Origin: a virus | DNA length: 39,165 nt | Virus record (IMG/VR): IMGVR_UViG_3300008216_004413 | Location: 1-39,165 of that record | Strand: one strand, 5' to 3' | Shown: one piece after another, positions 1 to 8,092 of the stretch | Position numbering within the stretch: the stretch's first letter is position 1 | Layout of the letters: each line of letters begins with the position of its first letter | Notes under the pieces: model-generated | Told to the model about the DNA's origin: nothing | What the model saw: only the letters and a program-made list of their open reading frames with translations | The model's database searches: none | Position numbers and translations under genes: made by a program

Positions 1-2
1 GG

Positions 3-587
3 GCTAAATTTATGCAGAAAATGAGCATTGCTCTTGCCAAGCGGGGCCACATGGCCATCTTTGTTTCTCAAGTTAGGGCAGACATAAAACTTGACCCTTA
101 CAGCAAGGCTCCTATTCGCCAGACCACGGCTACAGGAGGCAATGCTTTGTTACATTTTGCTAATTTTATTCTTGAATTTGAGCCGCGTTTTAAAAAAGAT
201 TGGATACTAGAGAATTCGGGAGAGAAGCACGACCCTGATAAGAATAAAATTGTTGGCCACTTCGCTAAAATCACAGTCAAAAAAAGCCCCAACGAAAAGA
301 CTAACGCAGTCATTAAATACCCTATCCTTTATGGCCGCAAAGGAGGCAAAAGCATTTGGATAGAAAAAGAAATTTTGGATATGTTATTTTTATGGGATTT
401 TGCTCACAGAAAAGGAGCAGGTTGGATAGAATTTGATCCTGAATTACTTAATATAATGTCCGAAGCCAAAATTGACTTTCCTGAAAAGATACAAGGAGAA
501 AATCAGTTCGATAAGTTCCTCGAAGAAAGCCCGGAGGCCAAAGACCACCTGATAAATTATTTCAAAAAGATGGTGATTTCTGTTTAG
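3..587 (+). CDS. RecA/UvsX-like recombinase, C-terminal part (5' truncated)
   Basis: The reading frame is open to the left edge, so the N-terminus with the Walker A motif is outside the window. The visible part begins in the RecA-fold core: a beta strand (residues MAIFVSQVR) is followed by a loop ending TTATGGNALLHFAN, which matches the DNA-binding loop 2 and following helix of RecA (TTTGGNALKFYAS in bacterial RecA). The rest is a charged tail without a recognisable motif. RecA-family proteins form filaments on ssDNA and drive strand exchange during phage recombination and repair. A following nuclease gene and helicase fit a recombination/replication operon. RecA and UvsX cannot be told apart from this fragment. 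Confidence 0.8.
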   Translation, partial: AKFMQKMSIALAKRGHMAIFVSQVRADIKLDPYSKAPIRQTTATGGNALLHFANFILEFEPRFKKDWILENSGEKHDPDKNKIVGHFAKITVKKSPNEKTNAVIKYPILYGRKGGKSIWIEKEILDMLFLWDFAHRKGAGWIEFDPELLNIMSEAKIDFPEKIQGENQFDKFLEESPEAKDHLINYFKKMVISV

Positions 588-588
588 G

Positions 589-990
589 ATGACCTTTAAG
601 ACCCTACTTGGAAAGCGTCGCCGCCTTAAAAAGCCAATTAATTATTTGATTGATTGGGACAAAGGAAGTCGCAGCAAACTTCAAGCTAAAGTTAAAAAAT
701 TTTTAAGAGTTTTTTGGGACGGCGATGTTGTATTCGAGGAGTTTCCTGTGGTGGGATCTCGTTTAACTTTGGATTTTTATAACGCTACCAAAAACATAGC
801 AATAGAAGTACAAGGAAAACAACATACCAAGTACAATAAGTTCTTCCACAATAAAAATAAAATAAATTATTTAAATCAATTAAAAAGAGACGACGAGAAG
901 TTGGCCTTTTGTGACCTTAATACTATTAAGCTCCTTGAAGTACATGAGGGCAACGTAGACTTTAGTGAGCTTCATAAGTCTATTTTTTAA
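589..990 (+). CDS. small PD-(D/E)XK-type nuclease
   Basis: This 133-residue basic protein starts two bases after the recombinase stop. The core reads LDFYN (D62) followed by IAIEVQGKQH (E73, Q75, K77), the D...ExQ/K pattern of PD-(D/E)XK nucleases; Gln replaces the usual Lys at the third catalytic position, with a Lys two residues later. The size and the QGKQH string resemble the VSR/DUF559-like endonuclease fold. Position beside a RecA-like gene suggests a role in resolving or trimming recombination intermediates, but a homing-type or restriction-like nuclease cannot be excluded. Nuclease fold is likely; substrate is unknown. Confidence 0.65.
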   Translation: MTFKTLLGKRRRLKKPINYLIDWDKGSRSKLQAKVKKFLRVFWDGDVVFEEFPVVGSRLTLDFYNATKNIAIEVQGKQHTKYNKFFHNKNKINYLNQLKRDDEKLAFCDLNTIKLLEVHEGNVDFSELHKSIF

Positions 991-1016
991 TCACACGTGT
1001 AAATGTTTTATAATTA

Positions 1017-1274
1017 ATGCAAGAAAATATCCCAGATCATCCTATAGAAGAATTTACTATTCCCAATAGTTTCCTTGATAAGCTTTTCGAGTTCACAGGC
1101 GATGGCGACGACGGCGGTTTTATTTTAGCCTACGTTACTCAAGATGGTCGCCCACTTATACAATGCAAAATCGGCTCCCAAATCGTTGAGATGGGGCTCC
1201 GCAAGGCTTTGGAAAAATTTTTGGATGATATGGAGCTTGGCGAAAAAGCCCTCTCAGAAGACAATCAGTCTTAA
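1017..1274 (+). CDS. small acidic protein of unknown function
   Basis: An 85-residue acidic protein between the nuclease and the helicase. I do not recognise a family. The middle (GDGDDGGFILAYVTQDGRP) looks like a beta hairpin and the C-terminal half is a predicted amphipathic helix; there is no signal peptide, membrane segment or Cys cluster. A TATAAT hexamer lies at 1009-1014, but only two bases before the ATG and without a good -35 box, so I do not call it a promoter. No Shine-Dalgarno-like sequence precedes the start. Confidence 0.6.
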   Translation: MQENIPDHPIEEFTIPNSFLDKLFEFTGDGDDGGFILAYVTQDGRPLIQCKIGSQIVEMGLRKALEKFLDDMELGEKALSEDNQS

Positions 1275-1278
1275 TGTC

Positions 1279-1307
1279 TTGACTTATTTCTTTTCTTGGT
1301 GTAAGGT
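1279..1307 (+). promoter_or_regulatory. sigma70-like promoter before helicase gene
   Basis: TTGACT at 1279-1284, a 17-base spacer, then TAAGGT at 1302-1307 (a weak -10). The helicase ATG begins nine bases after the -10 box, so transcription would start at or next to the A of the ATG, predicting a leaderless message. Confidence 0.45.
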
Positions 1308-1316
1308 TGTAGTTCT

Positions 1317-2837
1317 ATGATATTTTCCTTAGAGCTCGAACAGCACTTGCTTGCAGGGCTGATTAAATACCCGCACAAATACGGGAACATTGCCACCTTT
1401 ATCAACGAGAATGATTTTTGCGCAGACGAAAATGCCATTAATAAGACTATCTTCTATGTCCTGCGCCAAGCTTTAGAGAACGCGGAAAAAATGGACGAGG
1501 TTTTGCTCGCTCAAAGAGTTGACGCTCTTAACATCAGCTTTCCCAATGATATTAAAATTTCAGATTATATTCATTCCCTAGCCCTTCGTAAAGTCTCGCC
1601 CGACAATATCGAAAAGATAGCTCAAGAACTCAAAAAGTTCACTGTTAGGCGAGAAATTTTTGAGGGGGCAAAGAAGGTGGCCGATTCGATGCGCAAAATG
1701 TCCCCTTCCGTTCCCTATAACGAGATAATAGAGAGCGCAGACAATACCTTTAATGAAAAAATTAACTTCTTTGATGCTGGCGCCAGCAGTCCTGTCAATA
1801 TCTCAGACGAGATGGAAGAATGGATCGAACTGAGAGGCAACAACCCTGTTACTGAATTTGGCCTTATGAGCCCCTACAAGCGCCTTAACGATCTTTACGG
1901 GTCTTTGTTGCGGCCGGGCAATATAACGGTCATAGTGGCCCGCTCAGGGGTCGGGAAGACACGTTTCTGTATGGACTTCTGCACCAAGGTTTCTTCTGAG
2001 TATAATGTGCCTATTTTACATTTTGATAACGGTGAAATGTCCAAAGAAGAGCTTATCATTCGCCAATGTTCCGCACTAAGTGGAATTTCGGCTAATTTGC
2101 TTGAAACAGGGCAATGGAGACAAGCTGGAGAAGAAACAGTAAATAAGGTTCGTTCTGTATGGAAGCAGGTTAAAAACATTAAGTTTTACTACTATAACGT
2201 TGGTGGGATGGGTGTAGATACCATGATAGCAACCCTTCGCCGTTTTTATTACTCTAAAATTGGCAGAGGAAACCCGATGATATTTTCTTTTGATTATATT
2301 AAAACTACTTTCGAAAACAACGGAACTAAATCTGAGTGGCAAATCGTTGGCGAAATGATAGACAAATTTAAAAAAACCATCCAAAAAGAAATTCTTTCGG
2401 ACGGGGGCCCTGTCATTCCAATGATCACATCCGTCCAGAGCAATCGCCAAGGTATTGTCAACGTTCGTCAGCCTCAAGACGTAAGAGACGACGAGAGCAT
2501 TGTTTCGCTATCTGATCGCATTACTCAATTTTGTTCTCACATGTTTATTTTGCGCCAAAAAACATTAGAAGAAACGGCCACTGAACCTAACTGTGGCAAC
2601 CACAAACTTATTAATGTTAAATCACGTCACCTTGGGGCAGATTATATGCGAGCTATTAATCCTGTGAGAATGCCTGATGGATCCCTTCGCAAAAATGCTA
2701 TTAACCTTCAAATGGATGGTTTCACTGTGGAAGAGCGTGGAGATATGGTAGACTTGGTCAAAGCCTTAAATGTTAACGAAGAGCTTGACGGGGAGAATAA
2801 TGTTGTTGATGATTTTATTCCGGAGCTTTTGCGCTAA
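1317..2837 (+). CDS. DnaB-like replicative helicase
   Basis: 506 residues with the layout of hexameric DnaB helicases: an N-terminal helical domain beginning with LELEQHLLAGLIKYP (the typical DnaB N-terminal helix), a linker, and a RecA-fold ATPase with Walker A ARSGVGKT at residues 208-215 and a Walker B-like strand FSFDYIKTT near 323. The IPMITSVQSNRQG segment fits the sensor/arginine-finger region. The protein unwinds DNA at the fork and would work with the primase 1.5 kb downstream and the polymerase III alpha halves further on. No Shine-Dalgarno sequence is evident; a promoter with the -10 nine bases upstream suggests leaderless expression. Confidence 0.9.
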   Translation: MIFSLELEQHLLAGLIKYPHKYGNIATFINENDFCADENAINKTIFYVLRQALENAEKMDEVLLAQRVDALNISFPNDIKISDYIHSLALRKVSPDNIEKIAQELKKFTVRREIFEGAKKVADSMRKMSPSVPYNEIIESADNTFNEKINFFDAGASSPVNISDEMEEWIELRGNNPVTEFGLMSPYKRLNDLYGSLLRPGNITVIVARSGVGKTRFCMDFCTKVSSEYNVPILHFDNGEMSKEELIIRQCSALSGISANLLETGQWRQAGEETVNKVRSVWKQVKNIKFYYYNVGGMGVDTMIATLRRFYYSKIGRGNPMIFSFDYIKTTFENNGTKSEWQIVGEMIDKFKKTIQKEILSDGGPVIPMITSVQSNRQGIVNVRQPQDVRDDESIVSLSDRITQFCSHMFILRQKTLEETATEPNCGNHKLINVKSRHLGADYMRAINPVRMPDGSLRKNAINLQMDGFTVEERGDMVDLVKALNVNEELDGENNVVDDFIPELLR

Positions 2838-2841
2838 AGGT

Positions 2842-3732
2842 ATGATTAAAGCTTTCATGTATCACGACATTAGGAACCCACAATACGGTGGCTACCCTCG
2901 TCGCTTAGAGCTGCGTTCTTTTTTGTCTACGTCGCAATTCAAATGCCAGCTAAAATTTATCACTGAAAATTATACAGTGATAGAGCCCCAACATTTAAAA
3001 GAGAACTTAAAAAGGGACTGCGCCATCCTTACATTCGATGATGGCCTTAAAGATCACTATTTAGCAGCTGAGATGCTGCACGAGGCTAAACTGAAGGCAA
3101 CCTTTCTGATACCTACGTTAGCGATTCGAGAGCGAAAGGTTATAAGAGCCCATAAGATACAGTTTATTTTAGCAACCCTTTCTGAGAAAAAGGTAGTAGA
3201 AAATATTTTTGATTTGATGGGCGCAGATCCCTGCGAAAGAGATGCCCTGTGGAATACTTTTTCAGTTTCTTATCATTCTGATAATTGGTGGTCCCAAGAA
3301 ATGGTTTTTGTTACTAATTTTTTACGGCGACATAATACAGGAGATATGATTACAGATAAGCTGTTTGCTAAATTTATAACAAAAGACGAGAAAGACTTTT
3401 GTTCTGATTTTTATTTAACCCCTGCGGAGGTTGGGCATATTGCCGAGTGTGGTATGATTGTGGGAGGTCACGGCTATACCTCAACAAGCCTTGCATCCTT
3501 AAGCAACCAAGAAGAAGAGATCAAAGAGTCTTTGCTTTATGCCGCAAGTTTTTCGGCACCCCCCCTTTCTTTTTCATACCCTCAAGGGTCTTATAACGAC
3601 GACAGTGTTTCTTACGCAAAAACGTATAACTGTGAATTTGCGTACACCACTGACGCTGAAAACATAACATCTGATACCAATTTACTCAAAATCCCTCGCT
3701 TCGATGCGCCCCAAACATTACCCCTCTCATGA
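2842..3732 (+). CDS. polysaccharide deacetylase (NodB homology) family protein
   Basis: I start at ATG 2842, just after the helicase stop; this gives the N-terminus MIKAFMYHDI typical of the family, while the longer frame from 2770 would overlap the helicase by 68 bases. The protein is 296 residues. TFDDG (64-68) is NodB motif 1, and FSYPQGSYND near the C-terminus fits motif 3. Motif 2 appears as GGHGYTSTSL, where the second metal-binding His of H-S/T-x-x-H seems replaced. The family removes N- or O-acyl groups from sugars with a divalent metal. It overlaps a formyltransferase gene by ATGA, so deacetylation then N-formylation of an amino sugar is an attractive inference. Confidence 0.75.
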   Translation: MIKAFMYHDIRNPQYGGYPRRLELRSFLSTSQFKCQLKFITENYTVIEPQHLKENLKRDCAILTFDDGLKDHYLAAEMLHEAKLKATFLIPTLAIRERKVIRAHKIQFILATLSEKKVVENIFDLMGADPCERDALWNTFSVSYHSDNWWSQEMVFVTNFLRRHNTGDMITDKLFAKFITKDEKDFCSDFYLTPAEVGHIAECGMIVGGHGYTSTSLASLSNQEEEIKESLLYAASFSAPPLSFSYPQGSYNDDSVSYAKTYNCEFAYTTDAENITSDTNLLKIPRFDAPQTLPLS

Positions 3733-4394
3733 CAAAACAGATTTTATGTATTACCTATAGGGATTGGGCATTGAAGATATACAAAATGTTGGCCGACGCA
3801 TTGCCGCAATATAATTTTAAAATTATCTTCAACCCCGCTGAAGATATTTGTGCCGTTAAGATTAAGACTTTTCAGCCCGATATTATCCTTTGGTATGGGT
3901 GGAGTTGGATCGTTCCGGAATCTATTGTAGAACAATATGATTGTATTTGCCTACACCCATCCCCTCTACCCCAATATCGTGGAGGAAGCCCCCTACAAAA
4001 CCAAATCCTGAACGGTGAGAAAAACTCTGCGGTGACTATTTTCAAAATGAGCGCTGGATTGGATGAGGGGGACATTATCCGCCAAATCCCCATGTCTTTA
4101 CAAGGAAACATTGGGGACATTTTTTCACGCATGACTACGCTTGGCTTTGCTGGGACATGTGATTTTTTGAAAAATGGTTATAATTTAAAACCGCAAGACC
4201 ACTCTGCGGCGACATTATTTAAGCGACGCAAACCAGCCGATTCCGAAATCACACTCGATGAAATACAAAACCAAACTCGAGAATATCTTTGTAATAAAAT
4301 TCGAATGCTCACACCCCCTTACCCCAACGCTTTCATCAAAGATAAAGAAGGGAAAAGACTATATATAACAAGCGCCCACATCAATGGAAACTGA
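3729..4394 (+). CDS. Fmt-like (sugar N-) formyltransferase
   Basis: 221 residues with the formyltransferase core LHPSPLPQYRGGSPLQNQ and GLDEGDII. Relatives transfer a formyl group from N10-formyl-tetrahydrofolate to an amine: Met-tRNA (Fmt), or an amino sugar (ArnA, VioF, WlaRD types). The short length and the absence of the Fmt C-terminal tRNA-binding domain favour a sugar substrate. In Fmt the catalytic residues are Asn-x-His and Asp; here His76 and Asp112 are present, but the Asn position reads Cys74 (C-L-H). The gene overlaps the deacetylase by ATGA and the primase by 11 bases, so it belongs to the replication-operon transcript although its role is metabolic. Confidence 0.8.
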   Translation: MTKQILCITYRDWALKIYKMLADALPQYNFKIIFNPAEDICAVKIKTFQPDIILWYGWSWIVPESIVEQYDCICLHPSPLPQYRGGSPLQNQILNGEKNSAVTIFKMSAGLDEGDIIRQIPMSLQGNIGDIFSRMTTLGFAGTCDFLKNGYNLKPQDHSAATLFKRRKPADSEITLDEIQNQTREYLCNKIRMLTPPYPNAFIKDKEGKRLYITSAHINGN

Positions 4395-5496
4395 GGAGAT
4401 CAAAGAAGTTTTGTTAGAACTAGGGTTCAAGCTGCGCGACGGCGGCGCCTACTGGCAAACCAATGCGTTGTGGCGCAATGGTGATAATTTTACAGCCATT
4501 CAAATATACAAAGATTCTGGTGTGTGGAGAGATTACGTGGAGAATACCGCCTTTCTTCCCTTTCAAGCGTTAGTGGAAAAAGCCCTAGGCACTACAGACA
4601 AAAAGATTTTGGCCCAATATATCGAACCTTCTGGGGGGCCAAAGGTGCCCCGTACCTTTGAAAAAGAGAGTCAAAAAGTTAAAATACAAATGGACGAAAC
4701 CTACTCTTTGGAGTATTTATCCAAATTATTGCCACATTTTAAGTTCTATAACGATAAAGGAGTCTCAGATTTAACCCTAAAGCTCTATAAAGGAGGCTTG
4801 GCTACAGCAGGGAAACTTAACGGGAGATTTGTTTTTCCTATTTTTGATGAAAAGAACCCTTCTCAAATCATTGGTTTTACCGGGCGCCACTTACGCTGGA
4901 ACAGCGAGTCTGGGTTTCCGAAATGGAAGCACGTAGGCCGCAAGTCTAATTGGCTCTATCCCATATGTGTTCCTAGTTTTAACAGAAAAAAAAGGGGGTC
5001 AAATACTTTTCCTTTTCTAGAAAGCATTCAAGAGCGCAGAGAGGTTATCATTGTTGAAAGTATCGGGGACAGCTTAGCCCTGACAGAAAACAAGTTCCTT
5101 AACCATTTGGTGGCAGGGGGCCTTGATTTGAGCTCAAAACAGATTTCTTTTTTACTAGCCCAAGAGTTAGACCAGATTATTATCGCGACTAACAATGACG
5201 CGTCCAATGTAGGACTTCGCGCAGCAATTAAAATCTTTGTTAAGCTTTTAAATTATTTTGACATTAACAAGCTTCGCATCAACCTCCCCACAGAGAACGA
5301 TTTCGGAGATATGCAGACAAACAATATTAATTTTAAAGAACAATGGTACAACAAACCCTTAGATAAACCCAAGCAAACAAGTAGAATACTTTCTATCTTA
5401 AAAAGCGAAGAGGGGGCGACTATAGTAAAAAACAAAACAGAAAGAAATAAAAAAATAAATTTTCTTAAAAATTCCATTGAGGAAACCGATGTCTAA
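4384..5496 (+). CDS. TOPRIM-type DNA primase
   Basis: 370 residues. The N-terminal 110 residues (ALWRNGDNFTAIQIYKDSGVWRDYV) resemble the front of phage DnaG-like primases but carry no zinc-binding Cys pairs. A middle region with GRFVFPIFDE and IGFTGRHL matches the primase catalytic core N-terminus. TOPRIM features follow: VIIVESIGDSLAL with the conserved Glu, then IIIATNNDASNVGLRAA, where the usual D-x-D is N-N-D. Primases make RNA primers for the lagging strand and pair with DnaB helicases; the helicase is encoded 1.5 kb upstream. The Lys/Asn-rich C-terminus may be the helicase contact, but that is a guess. Confidence 0.75.
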   Translation: METEEIKEVLLELGFKLRDGGAYWQTNALWRNGDNFTAIQIYKDSGVWRDYVENTAFLPFQALVEKALGTTDKKILAQYIEPSGGPKVPRTFEKESQKVKIQMDETYSLEYLSKLLPHFKFYNDKGVSDLTLKLYKGGLATAGKLNGRFVFPIFDEKNPSQIIGFTGRHLRWNSESGFPKWKHVGRKSNWLYPICVPSFNRKKRGSNTFPFLESIQERREVIIVESIGDSLALTENKFLNHLVAGGLDLSSKQISFLLAQELDQIIIATNNDASNVGLRAAIKIFVKLLNYFDINKLRINLPTENDFGDMQTNNINFKEQWYNKPLDKPKQTSRILSILKSEEGATIVKNKTERNKKINFLKNSIEETDV

Positions 5497-6538
5497 AACA
5501 AAACCAATATATTTATCCGCCAGTCGCCTTAAAACAGTAAAAATGTGTTCTTGGCTTTACTGGTGCAAGTACCACCAACGTTTACCCGACAAATCTAACG
5601 ACGGCGCCTCCCGAGGGACAGTGTGTCACTTGGTTTTTGAATGCCTTGGTAAGCCGTCAAGAAGGCATTACTATGATCTTATTTTAGAACAAAATGATCC
5701 TTTTGCTGTAGACGCCATCAAAAAGCTGATCCTTAAAACAGCTATCCCCCTCGGGGTTGATGACGAAGAGAATATGCAAATGATTAAAGAAATGATTGTG
5801 GCCGGGTTGCGGTATGATTTTTTTGGGAATAAAGTCGCGAAGCCATCTGAGTCTTTTTCTGAATATGAATTTGATATGCATATTAAAGAAGGGGAAAAAG
5901 ACTACTCCATCAAAGGGTTTATAGATAAGCTATTTATTTACGACAAAAAGAAGAGCGCCCTTATCAGAGACTTCAAAACAAGCAAACAAGTATTTCAAGG
6001 GGAAGATAAGAAAAGAAATCTTCAAGATTATATTTATAGCATTGCAGTTAAATATCTCTTTCCTGAGATTTCCAGCCGAAACAGTGAGTTCGTTTTTCTA
6101 AGATTTGATTTGGATTCTAAAAACAAACCTAAGGGTATCATGAAGATGCGCAAAATTTCGGATAAAAGAATTGAAGAATTTGAAATAGAACTCACCCAAG
6201 CCCAACGCTACCTGTCCAAATTTAATTACTATTCGGCTATCAATTCATACGCTGCTGACAAACCGAATCCCACGGATGGTAGTTTTGGTGGCCCTATCGC
6301 ATGTGGTAGAGCCAAATATCCGGGACAGCTTAAAAAAGACGGTTTGCCGATGTGGCACTGTGCTTATAAATTTCCATTTGATTATTATGGCCTGTTCGAC
6401 AAAGACGACAAGCTCATTAAGACAGAATTTCCGGAAAACTATGCGCTTTTATTAAAAAATAAAAAAGACAGTTTTTCTATAAAAAAACTTCATTATGTTG
6501 GGTGTCCTCGCTGGAATTACCTTGACACTCCCGTCTAA
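5489..6538 (+). CDS. RecB/Cas4-like PD-(D/E)XK exonuclease
   Basis: Start chosen at ATG 5489 because GAGG stands six bases upstream; a TTG at 5477 would lengthen it by four residues. The 349-residue protein has the RecB-nuclease signature: GFIDKLFIY (first Asp), IRDFKTSK (D...K) and the QD-Y motif NLQDYIYSI. A Cys-containing N-terminus (KMCSWLYWCKYH) and later Cys in PIACGRAKY, PMWHCAYK and VGCPRW are arranged like the Fe-S cluster ligands of Cas4/AddB nucleases, although I cannot prove a cluster. Such phage enzymes degrade or process DNA ends for recombination. It overlaps the primase by eight bases. Confidence 0.75.
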   Translation: MSKTKPIYLSASRLKTVKMCSWLYWCKYHQRLPDKSNDGASRGTVCHLVFECLGKPSRRHYYDLILEQNDPFAVDAIKKLILKTAIPLGVDDEENMQMIKEMIVAGLRYDFFGNKVAKPSESFSEYEFDMHIKEGEKDYSIKGFIDKLFIYDKKKSALIRDFKTSKQVFQGEDKKRNLQDYIYSIAVKYLFPEISSRNSEFVFLRFDLDSKNKPKGIMKMRKISDKRIEEFEIELTQAQRYLSKFNYYSAINSYAADKPNPTDGSFGGPIACGRAKYPGQLKKDGLPMWHCAYKFPFDYYGLFDKDDKLIKTEFPENYALLLKNKKDSFSIKKLHYVGCPRWNYLDTPV

Positions 6539-6549
6539 ACCGTTATACT
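6522..6549 (+). promoter_or_regulatory. strong sigma70-like promoter, leaderless arrangement
   Basis: TTGACA at 6522-6527, a 16-base spacer and TATACT at 6544-6549: 11 of 12 consensus bases. The PHP-gene ATG starts eight bases after the -10 box, so the expected +1 falls on or beside the start codon. The boxes overlap the end of the nuclease gene. Confidence 0.7.
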
Positions 6550-6557
6550 AAGAGGGT

Positions 6558-7301
6558 ATGGTACCTTTGTTTAAAACTCATTACAGTATCGGGAAGTCTA
6601 TTCTTACCGCTACTGACCCCGCTTCTATCAAAGAGGGAGGGTCAGACAGCGTTATTCAAATTGCAATTGAAAACAATCTCGACAAACTAGTTTTGGTGGA
6701 GGATAATTTTCATGGTTTTCTAGAATCAAAAAAACGTTGTGATGAGCATGACATTCAATTAGTTTTTGGCTTGAGACTCAGCGTGTGTAACTCTCACGAA
6801 GATGATAAAAAGAAAAATCACAAGGTCATCATTTTCGCTAAAAATGATCACGGATGCAAAAAGCTTTACAAGATTCACTCTCAAGCATTTTGTGATTACG
6901 AACAACGGTTAACTTTCAAGGACCTAAAAGAACACTGGACTAATAACCTTTTATTGGCGATCCCCTTTTATGATTCCTTTCTTCATCGCAACAATTTTTC
7001 TTTTGCAGAGTTTATTCCGGACTTTAGCTTTGTTAAACCTTTATTTTTTCTAGAAAACAACCAACTCCCATTTGACCATTTGTTACGTGGGGTAGTGGAG
7101 GGTTACTGTGCTCGGCACAATTATAATACAGAAGAGTCGAAAACCATTTACTATAAAAATAAAAAAGACTTTGCCGCCTACCAAACATTCAAGATTATCT
7201 GTAATCGAAGCTTCAGCGGGCGCAAGTCGGACCTAACGCGTCCAAACTTAGACCATTGTGGAAGTCAAGAGTTTTGTATGGAGAGCTTTTTAGAGCAGTG
7301 A
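6558..7301 (+). CDS. DNA polymerase III alpha, separate PHP-domain subunit
   Basis: 247 residues matching the PHP domain of bacterial DnaE: an opening FKTHYSIGKSIL in place of LHxHSxxSLLDG, then a TIM-barrel-like series (KLVLVEDNFHGF, IQLVFGLRLSV, HKVIIFAKNDHGCKKLYKIHSQAF) and the WTNNLLLAIP segment that in DnaE reads ENLIVLS. It stops where PHP ends, and the polymerase core resumes in a separate gene at 9152. At least one metal-binding His of the first motif seems lost, so PHP nuclease activity is doubtful; the DnaQ-like exonuclease at 8511 may proofread. PHP plus core total about 1100 residues, close to a full DnaE. Confidence 0.8.
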   Translation: MVPLFKTHYSIGKSILTATDPASIKEGGSDSVIQIAIENNLDKLVLVEDNFHGFLESKKRCDEHDIQLVFGLRLSVCNSHEDDKKKNHKVIIFAKNDHGCKKLYKIHSQAFCDYEQRLTFKDLKEHWTNNLLLAIPFYDSFLHRNNFSFAEFIPDFSFVKPLFFLENNQLPFDHLLRGVVEGYCARHNYNTEESKTIYYKNKKDFAAYQTFKIICNRSFSGRKSDLTRPNLDHCGSQEFCMESFLEQ

Positions 7302-7765
7302 AAAAATTCATCATTAGCAAGAGCGCCATTCAAAGAGTAAAAGCTCGCGCAGAAGAGCTCCCCCTCTTAAACAATTCTATCCGCAAAGGAGAAGGCAGTT
7401 TAGTGGCCTACATTGGGGAAGAGGTTGTCAAAAACGTTCTTAACGGGGAAATCAAAGATACTTACGATTATGATATCGTCTATCAAAATATGAAGGTCGA
7501 TGTAAAAACCAAAGAACGCACAGTAGCACCAAAGCCCCACTACGAATGTTCGGTGGCAGACTTTAACACCAGACAAGACTGTGACGAGTATGCTTTTGTC
7601 AGCGTTCTGAACACCCTCCAAGAAGCGTGGTACCTTGGAAAAATTAGTAAACCAGACTTCTATAAGAAAGCGGTTTTCCACCGCAAGGGGGAGATCGATC
7701 CGGCCAACAATTTTACCTTTAAAGCAGACTGTTATAACATTCCCATAAGTTTATTAAATTCATAA
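7298..7765 (+). CDS. putative PD-(D/E)XK-fold protein
   Basis: I place the start at GTG 7298, giving a GTGA overlap with the PHP stop, the same arrangement as at 33694; an alternative TTG at 7256 would overlap by 46 bases. The 155-residue protein carries IGEEVVKNVL, then YDYDIVYQNMKVDVKTKERT, a D...DxK pattern as in PD-(D/E)XK enzymes, followed by ECSVADFN and CDEYAFVSVL. This resembles small restriction-type or repair endonucleases. The fold call rests on this motif only. It lies between the two halves of the polymerase. Confidence 0.5.
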   Translation: MKKFIISKSAIQRVKARAEELPLLNNSIRKGEGSLVAYIGEEVVKNVLNGEIKDTYDYDIVYQNMKVDVKTKERTVAPKPHYECSVADFNTRQDCDEYAFVSVLNTLQEAWYLGKISKPDFYKKAVFHRKGEIDPANNFTFKADCYNIPISLLNS

Positions 7766-7833
7766 TGAAAAAGAAACAATACGACATTCTCCCGTCGCCG
7801 GTTGAAGAGGATTATATAGTGTGGGTATGGTAA
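7765..7833 (+). CDS. possible 22-residue microprotein
   Basis: An ATG overlaps the upstream stop as TAATG, and the frame (22 codons, beginning MKKKQYDILPSPVEED and ending in aromatic residues) stops one base before the next ATG at 7835. The tight stop/start chain on both sides suggests translation, but a frame this short could occur by chance. It could simply relay ribosomes to the next gene. Confidence 0.3.
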   Translation: MKKKQYDILPSPVEEDYIVWVW

Positions 7834-7834
7834 T

Positions 7835-8005
7835 ATGAGCGACACCCCGCAACAAAGATACAGCAAAAGCCCAAAGGGAAAAAAATCTCGCTTGCGCGCC
7901 CAAAAGAAATACGACGACAAAGACAAGGAGAAACGACGCACTCAAAAAAGAGAGTATATGCGGCGCAAACGATCCCAAGACCCTTCTTATTGCAAATGGA
8001 AATAA
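7835..8005 (+). CDS. small very basic protein
   Basis: A 56-residue frame ending three bases before the tRNA. More than a third of its residues are Lys or Arg (KSPKGKKSRLRAQKK, KEKRRTQKREYMRRKR), so it may bind nucleic acid. I recognise no family. The frame is preceded by a one-base gap from the previous mini-ORF stop. TATAGT occurs at 7815-7820, but a matching -35 is not obvious. Confidence 0.45.
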   Translation: MSDTPQQRYSKSPKGKKSRLRAQKKYDDKDKEKRRTQKREYMRRKRSQDPSYCKWK

Positions 8006-8008
8006 CTC

Positions 8009-8085
8009 GCCACCTTAGCTCAGTTCGGCAGAGCATCCGATTTGTAATCGGAAGCGCCTTGGTTCAAATCCAAGAGGTGGCTCCA
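8009..8085 (+). tRNA. tRNA-Thr (anticodon UGU)
   Basis: A complete cloverleaf can be folded. The acceptor stem GCCACCT (8009-8015) pairs with AGGTGGC (8075-8081). The D arm has GCTC/GAGC. The anticodon stem TCCGA/TCGGA encloses the loop TTTGTAA with anticodon TGT at 8043-8045. The T arm is CTTGG-TTCAAAT-CCAAG. CCA is encoded at 8083-8085. It reads ACA and perhaps other ACN codons. It is the only tRNA found in the window and lies between the two polymerase genes. Confidence 0.95.
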
Positions 8086-8092
8086 CTTTTAA

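Noticed and set aside
1009-1014. Perfect TATAAT two bases before the ATG at 1017
   Set aside because: The expected start of transcription would fall after the ATG and no -35 is visible, so it is more likely chance in an AT-rich gap.
2770-2841. Longer start for the polysaccharide deacetylase
   Set aside because: It overlaps the end of the helicase gene by 68 bases and adds residues that do not fit the family, whose N-terminus matches ATG 2842.
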